Assembly: GCA_016302925.1 (NCBI GenBank) | Contig: JAEDMR010000086.1 | Coordinates: 1-8,185, forward strand | Length of the DNA stretch: 8,185 nt | DNA from: Bacillota bacterium | GTDB taxonomy: Bacteria; Bacillota; Clostridia; Peptostreptococcales; Anaerovoracaceae | Direction of reading: 5' to 3' | In this document: in pieces, positions 1 to 5,576 of the stretch | Numbering within the stretch: the stretch's first letter is position 1 | Layout: every line of letters starts with the position of its first letter | The notes under the pieces: generated by a model | What the model was told of the DNA's origin: nothing | The model's input: only the letters and a program-made list of their open reading frames with translations | The model's database searches: none | Translations under genes and position numbers: made by a program

Positions 1-363
1 GACCTGGTCATCGGCGTCATCGACCCGCTGCCATCCCGGGTATTTGCCGGGATGGAGACCTACGAAGCACTGCGGGATATGGCTGCCGGAGGAACGCACA
101 TCCTGTGGATTCTGAACGGGGATAACCCCGAAGTCAACCACGGCGAACTGCGTCGCTTCCTGCGTCTCGCAGATGTTCGCACCATTCCTCTGGCGGACCC
201 GGCGGTATTTTACCGGGCCCAGTATGCCAGCTGCCTGCCGGTGGAGCTTCTGGCGGCAGGCAGCTGGCATGGAGCCGGAGATTCCGGTAGCAGGCATGCA
301 GTTTATGCGGCGCTGGAGGCAATTGCGGAAGAAGTGGCTGGCAAATGGAAGGAATTGTTATGA
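1..363 (+). CDS. 3' end of an unidentified protein, possibly a MinD/ParA-like ATPase (5' truncated)
   Basis: Frame 1 is open from the first base to a TGA at 361-363, giving 120 C-terminal residues; the start lies outside the window. I do not recognise the family with certainty. The visible part opens with a hydrophobic strand and turn (DLVIGVIDPLPS), followed by alternating short hydrophobic strands (HILWILNGDNPEVN, VRTIPLADP) and helices. That alternation and the DLVIxVIDPxPS start resemble the late strands of MinD/ParA-type P-loop ATPases, but the Walker A region is not in view, so this is only an inference. The C-terminus is a charged helix ending KWKELL. A perfect 17-bp inverted repeat (224-240/254-270) lies inside the reading frame. 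No T-rich terminator follows. The next gene starts 272 bases downstream from its own promoter, so this gene is probably a separate unit from ftsE. Confidence 0.7.
   Translation, partial: DLVIGVIDPLPSRVFAGMETYEALRDMAAGGTHILWILNGDNPEVNHGELRRFLRLADVRTIPLADPAVFYRAQYASCLPVELLAAGSWHGAGDSGSRHAVYAALEAIAEEVAGKWKELL
224..270. repeat. Perfect 17-bp inverted repeat inside the first gene
   Basis: atgccagctgcctgccg (224-240) is the exact reverse complement of cggcaggcagctggcat (254-270), with a 13-base spacer at 241-253. The symmetry is in register with the codons, so both strands read ASCLP followed some residues later by AGSWH. The GC-rich stem would fold strongly in mRNA. An arm of this length is far beyond chance in 8 kb. 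Its role is unknown. Confidence 0.8.
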
Positions 364-396
364 CCTGGTTCTCCACTTTTTCGCTTCATACACAGG

Positions 397-514
397 CTGT
401 GGCGAACTTTTTCTGAAAAGTTCGCCACACAGCAGGAAATCAATCCGTCTGTAGCGAACTTCGCTGCAGACAATGCTTCGGACCCCACGGCAAACGAAAG
501 GCAACTGGGGTCTG
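397..514. repeat. Structured intergenic element: three hairpins and a direct repeat
   Basis: The 272-base gap before ftsE holds three successive hairpins. Hairpin 1 pairs 398-411 with 416-429 (14 bp, loop tctg). Hairpin 2 pairs 448-457 with 461-470 (10 bp with one G-U, loop act). Hairpin 3 pairs 479-487 with 506-514 (9 pairs with one G-U). Hairpins 1 and 2 share a direct repeat, ctgtggcgaactt (397-409) and ctgtagcgaactt (449-461), 12 of 13 bases alike. In addition ggcaaac at 489-495 can pair with gtttgcc at 532-538, an alternative to hairpin 3. None is followed by a T-run, so this is not a standard terminator. A dispersed palindromic repeat or a structured RNA are the main options. Confidence 0.6.
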
Positions 515-549
515 TACACAGAAAAACTCCGGTTTGCCATAAATTACTG

Positions 550-578
550 TTCAAAAAACCGTCGAAATATAGTATAAT
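550..578 (+). promoter_or_regulatory. Sigma-A type promoter for the ftsE operon
   Basis: A perfect -10 box, tataat, lies at 573-578. A -35-like hexamer ttcaaa (550-555, 4 of 6 matches to TTGACA) stands exactly 17 bases upstream. Transcription would start near 585 and give a leader of about 50 bases before the ftsE ATG at 636. It is the only convincing promoter between the first gene and ftsE, and nothing comparable is seen upstream of ftsX, the peptidase gene or recJ, so it probably drives all four. Confidence 0.7.
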
Positions 579-588
579 GTTACTATAT
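567..588. promoter_or_regulatory. AT-rich palindrome over the ftsE -10 box, possible operator
   Basis: atatagta (567-574) and its exact reverse complement tactatat (581-588) flank 6 bases and cover the -10 box and the expected start site. A third, direct copy of atatagta is at 614-621, just before the ribosome binding site, and ggttt/aaacc (594-598/602-606) forms a small hairpin between them. The placement would suit a repressor site, but promoter-like AT-rich sequence can give such symmetry by chance. Confidence 0.35.
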
Positions 589-635
589 AAGTCGGTTTCT
601 GAAACCTGAAACAATATAGTAAAAAGGGGAAGAAT

Positions 636-1433
636 ATGATTCGTTTTGAGCATGTGACGAAAACTTACAAGACCAACGTAGGGCTGGACGATGTAAGTGT
701 ACATATTAAAAAAGGGGATTTTGTCTTTCTGGTGGGACCCAGCGGCGCCGGGAAATCTACCTTTATCAAGCTGATTCTGAAGGAGATCAATGCGGATAAG
801 GGCAGTATTCTGGTGGACGCACAGGAAGTGACGCGGCTTTCCAACCGGGAAATCCCCCAGTACCGCAGAAAGCTGGGAACCGTCTTTCAGGATTTCCGGC
901 TGCTGCCGAAGAAGACGGTATTTGAAAATGTAGCTTTCGCCATGGAAGTGGTACATAAAACGCCGCGGCAGATCCGCAAGCAGGTGCCGCAGATTCTCAG
1001 TCTGGTGGGGATCAGCGATAAGGCACATAAGTATCCGGAGGAGCTTTCTGCCGGTGAACAGCAGAGAGTTGCCATTGCCCGTGCCATCGTCAATAATCCG
1101 ACGGTACTCATTGCAGACGAGCCGACGGGAAATCTGGACCCGGACACTGCATGGGAAATCATGGACCTGCTGGAGCAGATCAACCTGCGGGGCACGACCA
1201 TCGTCATGGTGACCCACGCAAAGGACATTGTGGACCGGATGAAGAAGCGGGTCATTGCCATAGAAGCAGGGCGTGTGGTCCGCGACGAGCAGGGTGCTTA
1301 CGGCTTCGAGCAGGCGGCGCCTGTCCGGAAGGAAGAGACGGCCCGGAAGGAAGAGACGGCCCGGAAGGAAGAGACTGCGGTTCAGCCGGAAGCCGGAAAG
1401 GAGGAGAACGATGCTGCGAAGTCTGACGTATAA
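636..1433 (+). CDS. ftsE: Cell-division ABC transporter ATPase FtsE with a repeat-containing C-terminal tail
   Basis: FtsE is the cytoplasmic ATPase of the FtsEX complex, which transmits ATP hydrolysis through FtsX to cell-wall hydrolases outside the membrane. All ABC motifs are visible: Walker A GPSGAGKS (residues 34-41), Q-loop Q85, signature LSAGEQQR (137-144, Ala where Gly is usual), Walker B VLIADE (157-162) with catalytic E162, D-loop NLD (166-168) and switch H194. The start is well placed behind the purine-rich aggggaag. The core ends near residue 225, about the usual FtsE length. Beyond it is a tail of about 40 residues with three copies of RKEETA (231-248) and an acidic/alanine end, written by an 18-bp tandem repeat. 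The last 23 bases overlap ftsX, so the two are translationally coupled. Confidence 0.96.
   Translation: MIRFEHVTKTYKTNVGLDDVSVHIKKGDFVFLVGPSGAGKSTFIKLILKEINADKGSILVDAQEVTRLSNREIPQYRRKLGTVFQDFRLLPKKTVFENVAFAMEVVHKTPRQIRKQVPQILSLVGISDKAHKYPEELSAGEQQRVAIARAIVNNPTVLIADEPTGNLDPDTAWEIMDLLEQINLRGTTIVMVTHAKDIVDRMKKRVIAIEAGRVVRDEQGAYGFEQAAPVRKEETARKEETARKEETAVQPEAGKEENDAAKSDV
1326..1379 (+). repeat. 18-bp tandem repeat, 3 copies, in frame at the 3' end of ftsE
   Basis: The unit cggaaggaagagacggcc occurs at 1326-1343 and 1344-1361 identically, and at 1362-1379 with two changes, both synonymous. Each unit encodes RKEETA. Being a multiple of 3, copy-number change would keep the frame. The purine-rich core (ggaaggaagaga) also looks like repeated weak ribosome-binding sequence just upstream of the true ftsX site. 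Confidence 0.95.
1397..1404 (+). promoter_or_regulatory. Strong ribosome binding site for ftsX inside ftsE
   Basis: aaaggagg is a full match to the anti-Shine-Dalgarno core and lies 6 bases before the ATG at 1411. It fixes the ftsX start there, although the same frame stays open further upstream to an ATG at 1273. Confidence 0.9.
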
Positions 1434-2304
1434 CATCAAGCAGGGCTTTACCCAGATTTTCCGGAATCGGGGCATGAGCCTGGCATCCATCTTCTCCATC
1501 ACAGCCATGCTGCTGATTCTGGGGCTGTTTTTCGTTATCATGGTCAACGTGAATATGTTCACCGAGGCGGTGAAGCAGGACTACGACCAGATTGAAGTCT
1601 TCCTGAAGGATGATACCTCCCAGGAAGAAATCATGAATATCATGAGCCGGATGAAGACCTGTGACGGCGTCACCGAGGTGGAATACCGGACCAAGGATGA
1701 GGCGCTGGAAATCATGAAGCAGCGGTGGGGCGAAAGCGGCTATCTGCTGGATACCCTGGGAAATAACCCGCTGCCAAGTTCCATACTGATCACCGTGGAT
1801 TCCCTGGATAACGCAGGAAAGGTGGCGGAATACGCCGGTTCCTTTGAAAACGTGGAGGACATCCAGTATTATCAGGAAACGGTGGAAAAACTCACAGATA
1901 TCACCAATTTCCTGCAGATCGCGGCGCTGATCATCATGGGATTCCTGGTAGTGGTCTCCGTGGTGGTGGTTTCCAATACCGTCAAGCTGACGGTTTTCGC
2001 CCGTGCGAAAGAGATCCGCATCATGAAATACATCGGCGCCACCAACTGGTTTATCCGCGGGCCGTTCCTGGCGGAAGGCATTCTGATCGGCATGCTGGCC
2101 TCCATTGTGGCCACAGGGCTGATCGCACTGATTTACGGAAAAATCGTGGAACTCATCGGAGCACAGGTGCTGGCCATCGTGTCCTGCCCGCTGATTTCGG
2201 TGAGCTATCTGACAACCAACATGGTCATCATCTTCCTGGCGCTGGGCATGAGCATCGGTGCCTGGGGAAGCATTGTTTCCATGCGGCGATTCTTAGATAC
2301 GTAG
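1411..2304 (+). CDS. ftsX: Cell-division membrane protein FtsX
   Basis: FtsX is the permease-like partner of FtsE. It transports nothing known but relays ATP-driven movement to an extracellular peptidoglycan hydrolase. The 297 residues show the family layout: a cytoplasmic N-terminus (NIKQGFTQIFRNRGMS), TM1 at about 24-46, an extracellular domain at about 47-168 that would bind the hydrolase, TM2 at about 169-190, TM3 at about 219-242 and TM4 at about 270-291. The conserved cytoplasmic segment after TM2 (AKEIRIMKYIGATNWFIRGP, 199-218), which contacts FtsE, is clear. The ATG at 1411 is chosen for the excellent ribosome binding site 6 bases away; the earlier in-frame ATG at 1273 would add a low-complexity basic peptide read from the ftsE repeats. 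The gene overlaps ftsE by 23 bases, and the next gene follows after 10 bases. Confidence 0.96.
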   Translation: MLRSLTYNIKQGFTQIFRNRGMSLASIFSITAMLLILGLFFVIMVNVNMFTEAVKQDYDQIEVFLKDDTSQEEIMNIMSRMKTCDGVTEVEYRTKDEALEIMKQRWGESGYLLDTLGNNPLPSSILITVDSLDNAGKVAEYAGSFENVEDIQYYQETVEKLTDITNFLQIAALIIMGFLVVVSVVVVSNTVKLTVFARAKEIRIMKYIGATNWFIRGPFLAEGILIGMLASIVATGLIALIYGKIVELIGAQVLAIVSCPLISVSYLTTNMVIIFLALGMSIGAWGSIVSMRRFLDT

Positions 2305-2314
2305 GGGGACGGGT

Positions 2315-3397
2315 ATGAGAAAAAAACATTTCTTTGCAAAATCCGGAAAGCAGGGGCTGTGTATTTTGCTCAGTGTGCTTCTGGTGTTCTCGGCTGCAGG
2401 CATGAGTCTGGCATATGCGGGACAGACGAAAAGCCAGGTACAGGGTGAGCTGGATGACGTGAACGATCAGAAGGAAGAAGTCAGCAATGAGCTGGCCCAG
2501 GTGGAAAAGGACATCAAGAGCCTATCGGCCAGAGTGGACAGCCTGTCCGCGGCCATTCGGGCTACGGCCGATGAGATTGCAGCCACGGAGAAGAAAATCA
2601 AGAAAAAAGAAAAGGATATGCAGGAGCGGGAGGACGGGCTCAATGAACGTCTTCGGGCCATGTATAAAAACGGGTCGGTGGGATTCCTGGATGTGCTTCT
2701 GGGGTCCAGCAACATTTCCGAGTTCGTTTCCAACGTGGAGATGATCCGGCGGATCTACGAAAACGACGTGGATGTGATGGAGACCCTGGAAAAAGAGCAC
2801 AAGCAGCTGGAATCCATTAAGAAGGAACTGAAGGCGAAAAAGCAGTCCATGGCAGCCCAGAAGGAAGAACTGGCTGCGGATCAGGAATCGCTGGACAGCA
2901 AGAAATCCGAACTGGAAAAGAAAGAGGATGAACTGCTGGCACAGGCCAAGGAACTGGAGCAGACGCTGAAAAACATGGTGGATGTGAATTCCGAATATGT
3001 GGGCGGCGTCTTTACCTGGCCGGTACCGAGCAGCCACTATATCACATCCTATGCGGGCTACCGGATGCATCCGGTCTATAACGTATGGAAGTATCACAGC
3101 GGCATGGACATCGCCGCCAGCTATGGTGCGGACATCGTGGCCATGGGTGACGGAAAGGTCATCATGTCCCAGTCCTACGGCGGCTACGGCAACTGTGTCA
3201 TGATTGACCACGGCGGCGGCATCGTTTCTCTGTACGGACATGCTTCCAGTCTCTGCGTCAGTGTGGGGCAGTCTGTGAAGAAAGGACAGGTCATCGCCAA
3301 GGTAGGTTCCACCGGAACGTCTACCGGAAATCACCTGCATGTGGAAGTGCGTGAAAACGGAGCCATCGTGGATCCGCTGAATTACTTAAAAGGATAA
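2315..3397 (+). CDS. Secreted coiled-coil M23 (LytM) peptidoglycan endopeptidase, probable FtsEX effector
   Basis: This 360-residue protein has a signal peptide (basic start, hydrophobic stretch 14-33, likely cleavage after AYA at 33-35), a long charged coiled coil (about 38-225) and a C-terminal M23 zinc peptidase domain (about 230-358). The coiled coil is broken at 110-149 by a segment (RLRAMYKNG, FLDVLLGSSNISEFVSNVE) typical of the PcsB/CwlO/EnvC-type proteins that dock on FtsX. The M23 metal and catalytic residues all appear present: H261 and D265 in HxxxD, H309 in YGH, and H340/H342 in HLH. It should therefore be able to cut peptide cross-bridges, unlike E. coli EnvC, whose LytM site is degenerate. 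The position 10 bases after ftsX supports a role as its hydrolase partner. The ATG follows a g-rich binding site (2303-2309). The precise bond cut cannot be told from sequence. Confidence 0.93.
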   Translation: MRKKHFFAKSGKQGLCILLSVLLVFSAAGMSLAYAGQTKSQVQGELDDVNDQKEEVSNELAQVEKDIKSLSARVDSLSAAIRATADEIAATEKKIKKKEKDMQEREDGLNERLRAMYKNGSVGFLDVLLGSSNISEFVSNVEMIRRIYENDVDVMETLEKEHKQLESIKKELKAKKQSMAAQKEELAADQESLDSKKSELEKKEDELLAQAKELEQTLKNMVDVNSEYVGGVFTWPVPSSHYITSYAGYRMHPVYNVWKYHSGMDIAASYGADIVAMGDGKVIMSQSYGGYGNCVMIDHGGGIVSLYGHASSLCVSVGQSVKKGQVIAKVGSTGTSTGNHLHVEVRENGAIVDPLNYLKG

Positions 3398-3400
3398 AAA

Positions 3401-5095
3401 ATGGCAGAAATCAGCAATACAATCAAAAAGTTATTATTCAAGCGGGGGATCGAGTCGCAGGAAGATCTGGAGGAATTCCTGTCTCCCAGCCCCCGCAGGA
3501 CCTATGACCCTTTTCTCCTGAAAAACATGGAGGAAGGGGTCTCTCTTCTTCTGGAAGAGGCGGCAGCCGGGGAGCGGATCTGCATCTACGGAGACTATGA
3601 TGCCGACGGGATCACCTCTACCACCCTGATGCTCAGCATTCTGTCCCATATCACCGAGCCGGGGCAGGTGGACTACTACATCCCGTCCCGTTTTGAAGAG
3701 GGGTACGGGCTGAATCAGGAGGCGATCCGCCAGATTCATGAGCAGGGCTTTCAGATGCTCCTCACCGTGGACTGCGGCAGCGTGTCGGCGGCAGAGGTGG
3801 AATATGCCAAATCTCTGGGGATGAAGGTTCTGGTGACCGACCACCATAATGTGACGGATACCATCGCAGACTGCCTGGTGATCAATCCGAAGCAGCCGGG
3901 ATGCCCGTATCCGTTCAAGGGGCTGGCAGGCTGCGGCGTGGCCTTCAAGCTGGCTCAGGCCATTCAGCAGCGGGCAGATCTTCCGAAAGCGGTGATCAAC
4001 AGCGTACTGGACCTGGCCGCCATCGGCACGGTGGGCGATATCATGCCTCTGGTGGACGAAAACCGGACCATTGTCAAGTACGGACTTCGCATGATCCACC
4101 GGGGCTGCCGTGCAGGTCTGCTTCGTCTGCTGGAGGCGGTTTCGCTGAAGCCCGAAGCCGTCACTTCGGAGAGTATCAGCTTTATCATCGTGCCGCATCT
4201 CAACGCATCGGGGCGAATCGAAGATGCTTCTGTAGCGGTGGAACTGCTGCGGTGCGCAGAAACGCCGAAAACAGCGACTGCAGACGCAGCGCTGGATGAG
4301 AAAGTGGCGCTGCTGGTGAACCAGAACATGCAGCGCAAGAAACTGCAGCAGGAAACCTTCCAGCGCTGCGTGCAGCAGCTGACAGAAGCCGGCTGCGGCA
4401 GCGAAGACACCGTGAAGGACTTCTTGCTGATCCGTTCGGAGGACGCCCATGAAGGTATCGCCGGCATCGTGGCAGGAAAGCTGAAGGAAACCTACTACCG
4501 GCCGGCAGTGCTGGTTACCCCGAGCGGTGAGGATCGTAAATATCTAAAGGGAACCGGAAGAAGCATTCCGGGGGTCAGCCTTTATGCACTGCTGAAGGAA
4601 AATGAAGCGTTTTTCGAAAAGTTCGGCGGTCATGCCAGTGCCTGCGGTTTTCTGATGAAGGCAGAGTATCTGCAGCGTCTTTCGGAAAATCTGCTTCATG
4701 CCATGGCAAAAATAAAGAAGGATAATCCGGATATTTTCCGCCGAAGCTTCGACATCGATCTGACGGCCGGTGCGGAGGAAATGACCCTGGGACTGGCAAA
4801 GGAGCTGGAGCTTATGGCACCATTCGGAAACGGAAACCCGAAACCGCTGTTTCTTCTGGAAGATGTCACTCTGGAGGACGTGCGTCTCATGGGAGACCAA
4901 GGACTGCATATGCGGTTTGCTGCCCGAAGCCGGACGGGATACCGTCTGCCATGTGTACTCTTCAACCACGCCCGGCGCTACGAAGACGGAATCCGCAGCC
5001 ATCGGCCGGCCCGCCTCATCGGCACCCTGGAGTGTCAGGTATGGCAGGGACAGGAGCGGCTCCAGTTCCTGACCGACGAAATACAGTTTGACTAA
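3401..5095 (+). CDS. recJ: Single-stranded-DNA-specific exonuclease RecJ
   Basis: RecJ degrades single-stranded DNA 5' to 3' in recombination and mismatch repair, in the cytoplasm. The 564 residues carry the DHH-family set: GDYDADG (64-70; D65, D67, D69), TVDCGS with D124, the DHH triad D147-H148-H149, HLNASGRI (266-273) and the DHHA1 motif GGHASACGF (409-417, H411). A C-terminal OB-like domain follows, with the usual APFGNGNPKP motif. The length matches the short E. coli-like form; the long C-terminal extension seen in Bacillus RecJ is absent. The ATG lies 3 bases after the peptidase stop, and its ribosome binding site (aaagga, 3389-3394) sits within the end of that gene, so translation is probably coupled. 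No terminator separates it from the ftsEX genes. Confidence 0.95.
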   Translation: MAEISNTIKKLLFKRGIESQEDLEEFLSPSPRRTYDPFLLKNMEEGVSLLLEEAAAGERICIYGDYDADGITSTTLMLSILSHITEPGQVDYYIPSRFEEGYGLNQEAIRQIHEQGFQMLLTVDCGSVSAAEVEYAKSLGMKVLVTDHHNVTDTIADCLVINPKQPGCPYPFKGLAGCGVAFKLAQAIQQRADLPKAVINSVLDLAAIGTVGDIMPLVDENRTIVKYGLRMIHRGCRAGLLRLLEAVSLKPEAVTSESISFIIVPHLNASGRIEDASVAVELLRCAETPKTATADAALDEKVALLVNQNMQRKKLQQETFQRCVQQLTEAGCGSEDTVKDFLLIRSEDAHEGIAGIVAGKLKETYYRPAVLVTPSGEDRKYLKGTGRSIPGVSLYALLKENEAFFEKFGGHASACGFLMKAEYLQRLSENLLHAMAKIKKDNPDIFRRSFDIDLTAGAEEMTLGLAKELELMAPFGNGNPKPLFLLEDVTLEDVRLMGDQGLHMRFAARSRTGYRLPCVLFNHARRYEDGIRSHRPARLIGTLECQVWQGQERLQFLTDEIQFD

Positions 5096-5116
5096 GACGG
5101 ACGGTGGTGTTATAAT
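5088..5116 (+). promoter_or_regulatory. Strong sigma-A promoter for the yerC-like gene, overlapping the recJ stop
   Basis: ttgact (5088-5093, 5 of 6) and a perfect tataat (5111-5116) are separated by exactly 17 bases. The -35 box covers the last codons of recJ and the first base of its stop codon. An inverted repeat atact/agtat (5115-5119/5124-5128) surrounds the expected start site. The leader then has a small hairpin (ctgc/gcag, 5149-5160) before the aaaggag ribosome binding site at 5164-5170. Confidence 0.85.
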
Positions 5117-5178
5117 ACTTTATAGTATGAAAGTTTGAAAGCGCCCGGCTGCGGACGCAGGCGAAAGGAGTTCGGAAA

Positions 5179-5505
5179 ATGGAATATCAATCCAAATTAA
5201 AACGAGATGACATCGATCAGCTGTTTGACGCGGTGCTGACCCTGGAAGACCGGGAAGACTGCTACCGGTTTTTCGAAGACATCTGCACCATCAATGAAAT
5301 CCATGCAATCGCCCAGCGACTGCAGGTGGCCAGGCTCCTTTCCGAAAAAAAGACATACAGCGAAATAGAATCCATCACCAATGCGTCCACCGCCACCATC
5401 AGCCGGATCAATAAGTGCCTTCTGTACGGGGCCGACGGCTACAAGCGTGTGCTGGAGCGCCTGGGGGACACGGAGCCAAAGGACGTACCTGCGGCGGAAG
5501 AATAG
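5179..5505 (+). CDS. TrpR-like regulatory protein of the YerC/YecD family
   Basis: This is a 108-residue all-helical protein of the Trp-repressor superfamily. The middle (FEDICTINEIHAIAQRLQVARLL, about 32-54) and the helix-turn-helix (TYSEIESITNASTATISRINKCL, about 59-81) match the YerC/YecD type, a small DNA-binding family of Firmicutes whose target and ligand I cannot derive from sequence. No trp genes are nearby, so a role in tryptophan control should not be assumed. The ATG lies 8 bases after aaaggag. The gene stands alone between a strong promoter and a terminator, and the inverted repeat at its own start site could be an autoregulatory operator, which is inference. The tail after residue 95 is short, acidic and probably disordered. 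Confidence 0.88.
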   Translation: MEYQSKLKRDDIDQLFDAVLTLEDREDCYRFFEDICTINEIHAIAQRLQVARLLSEKKTYSEIESITNASTATISRINKCLLYGADGYKRVLERLGDTEPKDVPAAEE

Positions 5506-5515
5506 CGTATACAGT

Positions 5516-5544
5516 AAGACACCGCCTGCGGTGTCTTTCGTTTT
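5516..5544 (+). terminator. Rho-independent terminator after the yerC-like gene
   Basis: aagacaccg (5516-5524) pairs perfectly with cggtgtctt (5529-5537) around the loop cctg, followed by a T-rich tail (tcgtttt). The hairpin begins 10 bases after the stop codon. Confidence 0.88.
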
Positions 5545-5555
5545 GTAATACAATT

Positions 5556-5566
5556 TGTGATATCCT
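5556..5566 (+). promoter_or_regulatory. Possible extended -10 promoter for the last gene cluster
   Basis: tgtga directly precedes tatcct (5561-5566), which fits a TRTGn extended -10 followed by a 4-of-6 -10 box; no good -35 is visible. Transcription would begin near 5573, almost at the first ATG (5577), which would favour the second ATG (5589). The cluster needs a start point here unless the terminator just upstream is leaky. Confidence 0.3.
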
Positions 5567-5576
5567 TTGAAAACGG

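Noticed and set aside
31..55. 9-bp inverted repeat ccatcccgg/ccgggatgg in the first gene
   Set aside because: About one perfect 9-bp inverted repeat with a short loop is expected by chance in a window this size, so it is only counted as part of the local cluster.
398..429. Hairpin 1 as a terminator for the first gene
   Set aside because: The 14-bp stem is strong, but neither strand has a T-run after it (the + strand continues cacacagc), so the intrinsic-terminator pattern is missing.
358..540. 60-residue minus-strand open frame in the intergenic region
   Set aside because: There is no ribosome binding site worth naming, the composition is odd, and it coincides with the hairpin element. It is better explained as a by-product of the repeat.
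1326..1379. The tandem repeat as a CRISPR array or minisatellite mobile element
   Set aside because: There are no spacers, the units are directly adjacent, in frame and coding, and there are no cas genes.
1273..1410. Upstream ATG for ftsX at 1273
   Set aside because: It would add 46 residues of basic low-complexity peptide read out of frame from the ftsE repeat. ATG 1411 has a near-perfect ribosome binding site and gives the normal FtsX N-terminus.
303..1562. Long open frame on the minus strand opposite ftsE
   Set aside because: It lies antisense to a gene with all ABC ATPase motifs, crosses the intergenic hairpins and promoter, and its product has no recognisable domain. It is a shadow of codon bias.
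2522..4450. Two long minus-strand open frames (2522-3340 and 3434-4450)
   Set aside because: They are antisense to the M23 peptidase and recJ, whose motifs are clear. Their products are His/Leu/Phe-rich low-information sequence with no family match I can see.
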